A DNA stretch of 64,000 nucleotides from Parafannyhessea umbonata (GTDB lineage Bacteria; Actinomycetota; Coriobacteriia; Coriobacteriales; Atopobiaceae): assembly GCF_900111255.1 (NCBI RefSeq), contig NZ_FOGP01000002.1:248001-312000 (forward strand). Reading direction: 5' to 3'. Of this stretch, positions 35,039 to 44,833 are shown one piece after another; within the stretch, counting starts at the first letter, position 1, and every line of letters begins with the position of its first letter. The translations under genes were made by a program, and so were the position numbers. The notes below the pieces were generated by a model. It saw only the letters and a list, made by a program, of their open reading frames with translations. It was not told where the DNA came from and did no database searches.

Positions 35039-35870
35039 TGCGCTCAGCCTCCTTGTGGGCCGCGAAGTCGGCCGAGATCTGCTTGTACTCCTCGTCGTTG
35101 GGGAGGTGGTGGTGCCAGGACGCCTTGTTCTCCATGAGGGAGGAGCCGAGGCCCTTGGTGGTGTTGAGGATGATGACCGTGGGCTTGCCCGAGGTCTGCT
35201 CGGCGAGGGTCAGCGCGGAGTCGATGGCGCGGACGTCGTTGCCGGGGATGGAGATGACGTTCCAGCCGAAGGCGGCCCAGCGCTCCTCCTGCGAGTCCTG
35301 CGCCATGACGTCCTCGGTGCCGCCGGAGATCTGCAGGCGGTTGCGGTCGACGAGGGCGCAGAGGTTGTCGAGCTTGTAGTTGGCCGCGCTCATCGCGCCC
35401 TCCCAAACGGAGCCCTCGGCGAGCTCGCCGTCGCCCATGATGGCGTAGGTGCGGTAGCTCCTGGAGTCCATGCGGGCGGCGAGCGCCATGCCCACCGCGA
35501 CGGGGAGGCCGTGGCCGAGCGAGCCGGAGTTCATCTCGATGCCGGCGAGCTTGTTGTTGGGGTGGCCGATGTAGGGGCTGCCGAACTTGGAGAAGCGGTC
35601 GCGCACGTCCTCGTAGTCGAGGAAGCCCTGCTCGCAGAGGACCGCGTAGTAGGCCTCCATGGCGTGGCCCTTCGACAGCACAAAGCGGTCGCGGTCGGGG
35701 TCGTCGACCTTCTCGGGGGACACGTTGAGGTGGTTCTTGTACAGGACCATCAGCGCGTCGATGACGGACATGTCGCCTCCGATGTGGCCGCCGCCACCCG
35801 CCATGATGATGTCGACGCAGCGCTGGCGAAGGTCCCAGCGCAGGGACTCGAGCTCCTCAATGCTAGTCAT
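35031..35870 (-). CDS. transketolase-like N-terminal subunit, probable apulose-4-phosphate transketolase subunit
   Basis: A 279-residue thiamin-diphosphate-binding subunit. Visible motifs are GGGGHIGGDMS near residue 27, GSLGHGLPVAVGMA, and the metal/diphosphate motif GDGELAEGSVWEGAMSAANYKLDN. The start at 35870 lies three bases after the isomerase stop. It pairs with the C-terminal subunit encoded immediately after it. Pentose-phosphate transketolases are normally one ~650-residue chain; the split form in a sugar-specific operon suggests a dedicated substrate. Confidence 0.88.
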   Translation of the reverse strand: MTSIEELESLRWDLRQRCVDIIMAGGGGHIGGDMSVIDALMVLYKNHLNVSPEKVDDPDRDRFVLSKGHAMEAYYAVLCEQGFLDYEDVRDRFSKFGSPYIGHPNNKLAGIEMNSGSLGHGLPVAVGMALAARMDSRSYRTYAIMGDGELAEGSVWEGAMSAANYKLDNLCALVDRNRLQISGGTEDVMAQDSQEERWAAFGWNVISIPGNDVRAIDSALTLAEQTSGKPTVIILNTTKGLGSSLMENKASWHHHLPNDEEYKQISADFAAHKEAERNA

Positions 35871-35873
35871 TCT

Positions 35874-37289
35874 CTACTCTCCCCTCAGGTATGCCTTGAC
35901 GTCTTCCTCGATCGGGTCGTAGAGGTCGGGCTGAATGCCCAGGTACTTGCAGGCCTCGTACAGCACGGGGACGACGCTAGCGTGGATTGCCGCGCAGTGG
36001 TGGATGTAGGGCCCCTCGACGACCTTGGCCTCGAGGCGCTTGATGTTGTCGACCTTGATCCAGAGGTAGGTGCCCATTCCCTTGGGGCCCTCGATGCCCT
36101 CGGCGTTGCCGAGCAGGAGCGAGTAGTCGCCGTTGTCGCCGTCGAAGCGGGCGATGGTGACGTCGCCGTGCTTGGCCTCGGCCGTGACCGCGCCATTGTG
36201 GTCGAAGGCCAGGGGCACGCAAATCTTGGGACGCTGGCAGGCAACGCTGCAGGGCCACGGCCCGCAGTGCTGGAGCAGCTCGCCGTTGGGCTCGTCGGGG
36301 TGGCGGATGGTCCAGTCGGCGAACATGGCGCGCTTCTCGCCCATCGTCGCGGCCTCAACCATGAGGGTCGTGATGGCGCCGTGGACGTCGGTCTCGCAGA
36401 TGATCGGCGTGCCCTCCTCGTTGAGGATGGAGTTGGCGGCGCAGGGCATGATGCCGAGCTCGCTCTGGAGCTCGTTCCAGCACTGGATGACGCCGGCGGT
36501 GCAGTGGTACTTCTTGAGCATGCGGCGGATGGAGACGGCCATGGCGGCGACGGTCTTGACCTGCTCGCGGGTGCAGTCGATGTCGTAGCGCTCCTCGATC
36601 CAGGCGAGCTGGCGCTCGACGTCGGAGGTGCCCTCACCGGTGGCCTCGGCCTTCGCGTCGGCGACGCCGCGCGTCAGCTCGGGCAGCGGCACGGGGACGC
36701 ACTCGATGTTGAAGCGCTCGAGCAGCTCGCCCTCGTTGAACATGGTGGAGTAGAACTCGTAGGGCCTGGGGCCGATCTGCAGGATGCGGGCTGCGCGTAA
36801 GGTCTTGACGACGTTGCAGACCGCGATGAAGTCGCGCAGGCCGCGCTCGAAGACGGGGTCGTCGACGCGGCAGTTGGTCATGTAGGTGAAGGGCACCTGG
36901 AAGCGGCGCAGGACCTTGCCGGTCGCGAACAGGCCGCACTGGGTGTCGCGCAGGCGGGTGCCGTCGGGCTCGGGGCGCTCGTCGAGCGGGCCCCAGAGCA
37001 GGACCGGCTTGCCGAGGTCCTTGGCGAGGCGTGCGCAGATGAACTCGGTGCCGAAGTTGCAGTGCGGCAGGAAGAGGCCGTCGACGCCCGCGGCGCGGAA
37101 CTTCTCGAGCGCCTTGACGCGGTCGTCCTCGTCGAAGAGGAGGCCCTCCTCGTTGATGTCGTCGATGTCGACGAACTCGATGCCGAGCTCGACGAGCTTG
37201 TCGGCGATGATCTTGCGGTACTTGCGCGCGTCGGGCGCCGAGAAGATGCTGCGGCGCGTGGGCGCATAGCCGATCTTGATGGTGTCCAT
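35874..37289 (-). CDS. L-fucose/L-arabinose isomerase-family protein, probable apiose isomerase
   Basis: A 471-residue aldose-ketose isomerase of the FucI/AraA structural family. The N-terminal Rossmann-like region runs to ~residue 170 and carries LFLPHCNFGTE. The middle part has VIQCWNELQSELGIMPCAANS and the conserved acidic metal ligands (Glu, ICETDVHGA Asp). A C-terminal domain with GPYIHHCAAIH supplies the His ligand. It is first gene of the isomerase / split transketolase / kinase operon. As no fuculose or ribulose aldolase/epimerase is present, fucose or arabinose use is unlikely; conversion of D-apiose to apulose fits the neighbours. The start at 37289 is divergent from the LacI gene. 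Confidence 0.85.
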   Translation of the reverse strand: MDTIKIGYAPTRRSIFSAPDARKYRKIIADKLVELGIEFVDIDDINEEGLLFDEDDRVKALEKFRAAGVDGLFLPHCNFGTEFICARLAKDLGKPVLLWGPLDERPEPDGTRLRDTQCGLFATGKVLRRFQVPFTYMTNCRVDDPVFERGLRDFIAVCNVVKTLRAARILQIGPRPYEFYSTMFNEGELLERFNIECVPVPLPELTRGVADAKAEATGEGTSDVERQLAWIEERYDIDCTREQVKTVAAMAVSIRRMLKKYHCTAGVIQCWNELQSELGIMPCAANSILNEEGTPIICETDVHGAITTLMVEAATMGEKRAMFADWTIRHPDEPNGELLQHCGPWPCSVACQRPKICVPLAFDHNGAVTAEAKHGDVTIARFDGDNGDYSLLLGNAEGIEGPKGMGTYLWIKVDNIKRLEAKVVEGPYIHHCAAIHASVVPVLYEACKYLGIQPDLYDPIEEDVKAYLRGE

Positions 37290-37418
37290 CCCTCTCTCCT
37301 AACTAAACTTTCCGACCTGCGATTCCGTTCGTTTAACGGCTGTTCGCAGACTTTGTTTTGCCTGTCTACGTTGCGTTTCCGATAATAGGAAGAGAGCAGG
37401 GCCCGACCGTCGCCAATC

Positions 37419-37433
37419 GGATTTACTAAATCT
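37419..37433. promoter_or_regulatory. glycoside-regulon operator, copy D (isomerase/LacI divergent region)
   Basis: GGATTTACTAAATCT fits the palindrome GGATTTACTAAATCC at all but the last position. It lies 63 bp before the LacI start and 130 bp before the isomerase start, so it could control both divergent operons. Confidence 0.75.
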
Positions 37434-37495
37434 TTCGAACTAAATCGAACGGCGTTTTACAATCGGGCTAGAACACGAGGGAAAGGATTGGGCTC

Positions 37496-38521
37496 ATGAA
37501 GGTGACGGCACGCGACGTGGCACGCGAGGCAGGGGTCTCCCCCGCCACCGTCTCGCTCGTCTTCAGGAACAAGCCCGGCGTCGGGCGCGAGACCCGCAAC
37601 CGAGTCATGAAGTGCGCACAGCGCCTTGGGTTCGAGTACGACGCACCCGACCAGATGCGCTCGACGAGCACGATTCTCTTGATCGTTTACAAGCGCCACG
37701 GCGAGGTCGTCGGCGACACGCCGTTCTTCGAGACGCTCATCAAGGGCGTCTCAGACGCGACCTACAAGCACGGCTACCACCGCCTCTCGGTCTCGTACTT
37801 CTACGCGCACGAGAACGAGCGGGAGCAGATCAAGGCGCTGCGTTCGGTCAAGTGCGCGGGCATCATCCTACTCGCCACCGAGGCCCTGGCGCCCGACATC
37901 TCCCAGTTCGAGCGTCTGGGGGTGCCCGTCGTCCTTCTCGACAGCTGGTTCCCGACCAAGCGCCTCGACTCCGTCGTCATCGACAACACGCGCGCGGCCT
38001 GGGAGGCCGTCCGCTACCTCTCCGCCCGCGGCCACCGCTCGATCGGCTACCTGCACGCAGGCGTCTCGATCCGCAACTTCCTCGAGCGCCAGGAGGGCTT
38101 CTACTCCGCCGTGCGCTCGATGGAGGTCGAGGACAACGCGCCCATGCACGTGGTACGCGTCGGCGCGAGCACCGAGAGCGCCTACGACGGCATGAACGCC
38201 TACCTCGACACCAACCCCGAGCTCTGCACGGCCTACTTCGCCGACAACGACATCATCGCGGTCGGCTGCATGCGCGCCCTGCAGGAGCACGGCATCCGCA
38301 TCCCCGAGGACGTCTCGATCATCGGCTTCGACGACACCATCCACTGCACCATGGTCACCCCGCACCTCTCGACCATGGGCGTGTCGAAGGAGGCCATGGG
38401 CGAGCTCGCCGTGAAGCGCCTGGTTGACCGCATCAAGGGCAACATGCTGGGCGAGGTCATCCGCGTCGCGGTGCTGCCGACCATCGTCGAGCGCGAGAGC
38501 GTCTGCACCCTAGCCGAGTAA
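37496..38521 (+). CDS. LacI-family transcriptional regulator of the glycoside locus
   Basis: A 341-residue repressor. The N-terminal helix-turn-helix TARDVAREAGVSPATVSLVFRN is followed by a periplasmic-binding-protein-like sensor domain (about 60-335) ending in the usual DVSIIGFDD and LSTMGV blocks. The hinge, which in LacI proteins normally reads like NxxARxL, here reads EYDAPDQMRST, so the minor-groove-inserting Leu is missing. It heads an operon with EIIA and the GH1 enzyme, divergent from the apiose operon, and is the best candidate to bind the recurrent TTTANTAAA operator. Confidence 0.92.
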   Translation: MKVTARDVAREAGVSPATVSLVFRNKPGVGRETRNRVMKCAQRLGFEYDAPDQMRSTSTILLIVYKRHGEVVGDTPFFETLIKGVSDATYKHGYHRLSVSYFYAHENEREQIKALRSVKCAGIILLATEALAPDISQFERLGVPVVLLDSWFPTKRLDSVVIDNTRAAWEAVRYLSARGHRSIGYLHAGVSIRNFLERQEGFYSAVRSMEVEDNAPMHVVRVGASTESAYDGMNAYLDTNPELCTAYFADNDIIAVGCMRALQEHGIRIPEDVSIIGFDDTIHCTMVTPHLSTMGVSKEAMGELAVKRLVDRIKGNMLGEVIRVAVLPTIVERESVCTLAE

Positions 38522-38571
38522 CCACCGGGGCCGCGCCCGGCGAAGCATACGAGAGAAGGAGACAGGAGAAC

Positions 38572-40549
<1,978 letters not shown>

Positions 40550-40881
40550 CGTCGCCGAGAAGAGCGCGCGCCCATGCTGGGGGCCGGCCCGTGGGTCGGC
40601 CCCCTATCTCATGCGTCAAGCGCATTAGACCGTGACGTGTGCAAATAAGCTCGAGTTATTTGGCAATTCAGCCCTTGCTTCTCAAATGAAACAAATGCAT
40701 TACTGATATCATCAAAGATGACACGATTCGCTGAGACAAAGCAGTGATGGAGGCTCCAGAATCAGCAATAATGCTCACATCCACAGACTGAAATGGTCAA
40801 GCTGATCGACCAATGAGATGTAACGATTTCTTCTGAGGCTATTCTTAGCTCTCAATCTCATGGATAGATGAAAGGCTCAAC
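40550..40881. other. 332-base AT-rich intergenic region after GH1
   Basis: The first 60 bases carry the GH1 stem-loop. From about 40620 the sequence turns AT-rich, in sharp contrast to the sequence before it. I see no gene or clear RNA here; it marks the left edge of the AT-rich insertion that carries the two following genes. Confidence 0.6.
40579..40604 (+). terminator. stem-loop after the GH1 gene
   Basis: A GC-rich stem (40579-40590 with 40593-40604) that can fold tightly, followed by a short pyrimidine-rich stretch (TATCTC). Likely operon terminator despite the weak U tract. Confidence 0.6.
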
Positions 40882-41736
40882 ATGTGTTCTCTGGATAAGT
40901 CTTACATGGGCAATCGAATCTATCCGAAGCAACTCATTAAGCTTGATGAATTGCAGGGCAACGAGAATGCATTCTGCACCAAGCTCTTTGAGACACTAAA
41001 GAATGACGTTGATGTAAGCGATATCGCAATTGAACAGCGATGTGCTGACTATCGCACCGTTGTCTATGGGGACTGGAACAACGATTTCTTACGATATCAC
41101 TTCGGAGATGACGGCTTTTGGATCTCCGTGAGGATGTATCCCGGCATTATTGCTGACTACGAATTCAGTCCGCTGTTCCGAGCCCAGGCAAATAAGCGCC
41201 AATTACACTGGAGAGCGTCGATCGAGCCAAATGAAATCGGCAAGCTCCATGATGCGCTGGTTAGATCCTGTAAAGCATTCTTTGGTGGGCCCGATTGTAA
41301 AAAGCAAAAGTCATCAACCGATGCGGAACTGCCGAAGCGCAGGATGACCATGCGAATTAAAGAACTTGCCGAGACGTCAAGCGATCTCACTGAGGTTCTT
41401 AAAGATCGATATACCCTGCTTTCGCAACGAGATGTCATACTAGCTGGCTCAAATTACCATCCTGCTTCGGAAAAGCTACGGGATGGCAGCGTGCTGACAT
41501 GCGTGCATGAGAAAGACAATCCATATGACGCAGATGCTGTCGCTTTATTCGATATGAATCAGGAAATAGTTGGCTATCTACCCAAAAACAATAAGTCAAA
41601 GAATGCGGTATTGAAGGCCGTTGACAGTGGCATGCCAGTGAAAGCAGTAGTCATTAATAATGGAACCGATGGAGGCACGAGACGAAAGCGCAAACGAATA
41701 CATCTGGCTTTAGTTTGCCGCGAGCCCAACAAATAG
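40882..41736 (+). CDS. HIRAN-domain protein on AT-rich insertion
   Basis: A 284-residue protein. The C-terminal ~95 residues match a HIRAN domain: VILAGSNYHPASEKLRDGS, HEKDNPYDADAVALFD and VGYLPKNNKSKNAVLK. HIRAN domains bind DNA ends or act in stress-related proteins and can occur alone in bacteria. The N-terminal ~150 residues are not recognised. Base composition is far more AT-rich than neighbouring genes, pointing to recent transfer. GAAAGG precedes the ATG at 40882. Role unknown; defence or mobile-element function is possible but unsupported. Confidence 0.8.
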   Translation: MCSLDKSYMGNRIYPKQLIKLDELQGNENAFCTKLFETLKNDVDVSDIAIEQRCADYRTVVYGDWNNDFLRYHFGDDGFWISVRMYPGIIADYEFSPLFRAQANKRQLHWRASIEPNEIGKLHDALVRSCKAFFGGPDCKKQKSSTDAELPKRRMTMRIKELAETSSDLTEVLKDRYTLLSQRDVILAGSNYHPASEKLRDGSVLTCVHEKDNPYDADAVALFDMNQEIVGYLPKNNKSKNAVLKAVDSGMPVKAVVINNGTDGGTRRKRKRIHLALVCREPNK

Positions 41737-41773
41737 AGTGTGACAATAGCACCACGGAAAAAAGGAGCGAATT

Positions 41774-42160
41774 ATGGGAACGTGTGAAGACTGCATCTTT
41801 TGGAAGAAACACCACACCATCGAGATAACGTCTAACGGCTGTTGCATTTGGCACTTTATCCAGAATGAAAATAGTGTCCCTGAAGGCTACGAATTTGGCT
41901 CCAAGGGCAACAGTTGCAGTCACTATGTATTCGATGACGGAAGTCACGCCCACTCTCCGCGGTGCTTTGACTGCACAAACTGGGAAGGAGACAGGTCAAC
42001 GATCCTGGTCGATTGTGGTTGCGGCTGTTGGAGTAGCGTCGAAGCGTTGCTAGAGCGAATCGATTCTTTGGACAAACTGCTGCAGCACCATACATTTAGC
42101 GGCAACAGTCTTGCCAACGAAGAAAACGAAGTATGCCCACTGTTCAAATATGCAGACTAA
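41774..42160 (+). CDS. Cys-rich small protein, function unknown
   Basis: A 128-residue acidic protein with about 13 Cys residues, including CEDCIFW, GCCIW, CFDCTNW and CGCGCW. The repeated CxxC...W pattern suggests two similar halves and metal (zinc or Fe-S) binding. I do not recognise the family. AAAGGAGC precedes the ATG at 41774, 37 bases after the HIRAN gene, so they are probably co-transcribed. It is AT-rich like its neighbour and lies on the same insertion. Confidence 0.75.
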   Translation: MGTCEDCIFWKKHHTIEITSNGCCIWHFIQNENSVPEGYEFGSKGNSCSHYVFDDGSHAHSPRCFDCTNWEGDRSTILVDCGCGCWSSVEALLERIDSLDKLLQHHTFSGNSLANEENEVCPLFKYAD

Positions 42161-42201
42161 TCACTGAGAGAAAGCTCGCATAACGCCTTCCTAAAAGAGG
42201 A

Positions 42202-42235
42202 CGGCGGCGCCACCGGGAGGAAGGTGGCGCCGCCG
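42202..42235 (-). terminator. intrinsic terminator of the esterase gene
   Basis: A perfect 13-bp stem (42202-42214 with 42223-42235) is followed on the minus strand by TCCTCTTTTAG. It lies 50 bases below the esterase stop and may also stop the convergent HIRAN operon. Confidence 0.85.
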
Positions 42236-42285
42236 AGAGGTGGAGGGCGATATTGTGAGCGCGGTCGTGCCAGACGCTATGGTCG

Positions 42286-43611
42286 CTACTGCGACCTGCG
42301 CTGGAGGCCGCACCACTGCCAGACGGTGACGGGGCGACCGTCGACCATGACGCGCGAGCCGTCGAGTTCGGTCTTGGGATAGTCGTCGTAGAGCGGAACC
42401 CAGACCATGTGCCCCATATGGCGCAGGTGGCAGCCGTCGTCGTCGGTGTAGCGGCCGGAGAGGTCCTCGACGTGGTCGTAGTAGGTGAGGTGGACGTCAG
42501 TCGCGCCGGCGGCCTTGAGGCGGTGGTAGATGGGAAGGGCCGTCTGCGTGGGATCGACGATCTCGTCGTCGTCGCTGTGGACGAACCAGATGTGCTGGCC
42601 CTTGAGGCGGTCGAGGTACTCGTCGGTGACGTTGCGGCTGTAGAACGGCGAGCACGCGGGCACGGCCGCGGCGTAGAAGTCCGGGTAGTCGATGATCTGG
42701 CGCATGGTCATGAAGCCGCCGTTGGAGTCGCCGCCGACGTAGATGCGGTCGGGGTCGATGTCGTGCGAGGCCACCACCGCGTCGACGCAGGCCTTGACCG
42801 CCTTGGTGTAGATGGAAACGTTCGTCTGGGCGATGGGCGTCACGCCGTCGTCCATCCAGTACGTGGGACAGGTCGGCGCCAGCACGTAGGCGGCCCCGCC
42901 CATGACGTCCTGCACGTGCTCGGACGAGAGGCCCGTGACCTTGTTGCCGCAGATGGTGACGAACGGGTCGTCGCCACCCTCCCCCGCGCCGTGAAGCCAC
43001 ACGATGAGCGGGAGCTTCTGGGGAAGCGGCTCCTTGGCGCCGAAGGGCGAGGCCGTGCGACGCGCGTTGACCTTCTGCACGTCGGGCGAGAAGAGCGCGT
43101 AGTGCATGTCGATGCCGTCGAAGGTGCCGAAGCCGGTGGTATCCCAGCCTTCGAGCTCGGGGAAGATGTCGCCCGCGCACTCGTCGAACACGAGACCGAC
43201 GACCTTCTCGCCGGGCTCGCTTCCCGGCAGGGCCTTGAGCTGCGTGATGCGGTAGTTGGCAATCCTGCGCTTGGTGCCCATCACGTTGCCGTCGAAGCGC
43301 TTGGAGAGGCGCTCCTCGATCAGGTCGAAGGCCACGTGCGAACCCCTGTCCGCGGGCCTTCCCGCCTCGTCGCACACGTAGGCGGCCTCGACGGTGGGAT
43401 ATCCCTTGGAGGGTCGGGCCACCGGGTCGCCGTGATGCTCCCTCGAGAGGGCGACCTCGCCGGTCTCGGGGTCGATGCGCTCCACGTAGACCCCGAAGCT
43501 CGCGTCGTCGACGTCGTTCGCGCCGACCTCGACGGGCAGGTCGACGATGACCTTCCTGATCCACGCACCCATGTCTCCCGCAACGCTCAGCGTCTTGTAT
43601 GTCGCGCCCAT
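42286..43611 (-). CDS. alpha/beta-hydrolase, putative carbohydrate esterase
   Basis: A 441-residue cytoplasmic serine hydrolase. Residues ~1-170 form a beta-rich N-terminal domain, and ~190-430 form an alpha/beta-hydrolase with oxyanion motif LHGAGEGG, nucleophile elbow GGDSNGGFM, an acid in HSDDDEIVDP and a C-terminal His in CHLRHMGHM. This layout is like Est1/esterase PHB-depolymerase-type enzymes found in plant-polysaccharide loci, which remove acetyl, feruloyl or other acyl groups. A copy of the TTTANTAAA core lies 129 bp upstream, linking it to the glycoside regulon. A role in deacylating acylated glycosides is inference. Confidence 0.8.
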   Translation of the reverse strand: MGATYKTLSVAGDMGAWIRKVIVDLPVEVGANDVDDASFGVYVERIDPETGEVALSREHHGDPVARPSKGYPTVEAAYVCDEAGRPADRGSHVAFDLIEERLSKRFDGNVMGTKRRIANYRITQLKALPGSEPGEKVVGLVFDECAGDIFPELEGWDTTGFGTFDGIDMHYALFSPDVQKVNARRTASPFGAKEPLPQKLPLIVWLHGAGEGGDDPFVTICGNKVTGLSSEHVQDVMGGAAYVLAPTCPTYWMDDGVTPIAQTNVSIYTKAVKACVDAVVASHDIDPDRIYVGGDSNGGFMTMRQIIDYPDFYAAAVPACSPFYSRNVTDEYLDRLKGQHIWFVHSDDDEIVDPTQTALPIYHRLKAAGATDVHLTYYDHVEDLSGRYTDDDGCHLRHMGHMVWVPLYDDYPKTELDGSRVMVDGRPVTVWQWCGLQRRSQ

Positions 43612-43736
43612 GCATGCCTCCGTATCCGCGCGCCTTGGCGGCGCCCGCTCGATGTGACCCTTTAGGAACAGCCCCTACACTACGGGAAGGAAAGCCCTTC
43701 TCAAGCGTCTGCTTAAGTTAAGACTGCATTTTAGTA

Positions 43737-43751
43737 AACGTCGTAGTGACA
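43737..43751. promoter_or_regulatory. glycoside-regulon operator, copy E (upstream of esterase), weak
   Basis: The core TTTAGTAAA at 43740-43748 is exact, but the outer arms do not match the consensus. Position, 126-140 bp before the esterase start, resembles the other copies. It could also concern the divergent exonuclease gene. Confidence 0.4.
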
Positions 43752-43865
43752 CGTGCGGGATGTTCGGCGCAGTATCGCGTGCGCGGGGTGCGAGCCACCG
43801 GAAGTGCCCTAAACTGTTGTCCCTAAGACAACACCGGCCTTACGGCCGCACACGATAGGACCAGC

Positions 43866-44831
43866 ATGAACCTCGCACAGGCACTCGAACACGCAAACGC
43901 CCTCGCCTTCCCCGGCTTCCTCATGGATGACGGCGCGCTCACCGACGAGCGCAGGAAGAACGAAGAGGCCATCACCGCGCTTCTGGACGCCTGGTGGAGC
44001 GCGCCAGCGGGACAGGAGCCCTTCTCGTTCGACATCGTCCAGAACCTCGCAGACCAGAACCGCATCATCTGCGACAAGTACGGCGCCAGCCGCCTGCGTG
44101 ACACCAACGGCTCGAACCTCGCCCGCAAGCTCTCCGACGAGGACCTCATCCGCTCCGTGGCGACCATGCAGCACCGCAGCATGGATGAGGTCGCCGCGAC
44201 CGCCGGCCCCATGGTGCAGGACCTCGGCATCGCCTACACCGAGGCGCCCGTCTCGGGAACCATCATGGGCATCGACATCGAGACCACCGACCGCTACCCC
44301 GACCGCGGCTACATCATCAACCTGGGCATGGAGTTCATGGACCTCACCCCCAAGGCAAAGCCGCACGACGGCCACACGGCCTACTTCGGCATTCCCGCCC
44401 AGTACGAGCAGGAGGGCGTGCCCCTGTCCGACATCCACCAGATCACCTGGTCGGACCTCAAGGGCAAGCGGCCCTTCCGCGAAGCCAAGCGCGAGCAGGA
44501 GGCGCTTCTCACCGCGTTCAAGGCGTTCCCCATCATGGCGCACAACGCCGCGTTCGAGGACTCCTGGCTCTGCATGCACCTCAACGGCTACGCAGAGGCG
44601 CGCAAGTCCGGCCAGATCGTGATCATCGACTCACGTGACATCTGCCGCCGCTGCGACCCCGAGTACAAGACCCTGCCTCACGACTCCCGACCGGCGGCGC
44701 TCGAGAGCTGGGCCAAGAGGCGCGGCGTCCTGGGAGCCGACGAGGCCGAGCGCCACTTGGGCCTTGACGACGTCGACCTCATGTTCAAGACGGTACAGGC
44801 CGAGTTCAAGGAGAGGAACATGTTCCTCTAG
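43866..44831 (+). CDS. DEDD-type 3'-5' exonuclease domain protein
   Basis: A 321-residue protein. Residues ~130-315 carry a DnaQ-like exonuclease fold: GIDIETTD (ExoI, Asp and Glu), AHNAAFEDSWL (ExoII) and a final HLGLDDVD with a His-x4-Asp spacing (ExoIII, DEDDh-like). The N-terminal ~120 helical residues are not recognised. The stop is three bases from that of the convergent NagZ-like gene. It may be a stand-alone repair or RNA-trimming exonuclease. Confidence 0.82.
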   Translation: MNLAQALEHANALAFPGFLMDDGALTDERRKNEEAITALLDAWWSAPAGQEPFSFDIVQNLADQNRIICDKYGASRLRDTNGSNLARKLSDEDLIRSVATMQHRSMDEVAATAGPMVQDLGIAYTEAPVSGTIMGIDIETTDRYPDRGYIINLGMEFMDLTPKAKPHDGHTAYFGIPAQYEQEGVPLSDIHQITWSDLKGKRPFREAKREQEALLTAFKAFPIMAHNAAFEDSWLCMHLNGYAEARKSGQIVIIDSRDICRRCDPEYKTLPHDSRPAALESWAKRRGVLGADEAERHLGLDDVDLMFKTVQAEFKERNMFL

Positions 44832-44833
44832 GG

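Noticed and set aside
34788-36800. 670-codon plus-strand open frame
   Set aside because: It is a Val/Asp/Gly-rich shadow of the transketolase and isomerase genes on the other strand.
35874-37289. A true L-fucose pathway
   Set aside because: No fuculose-1-phosphate aldolase or lactaldehyde enzymes nearby; the operon instead encodes a split transketolase.
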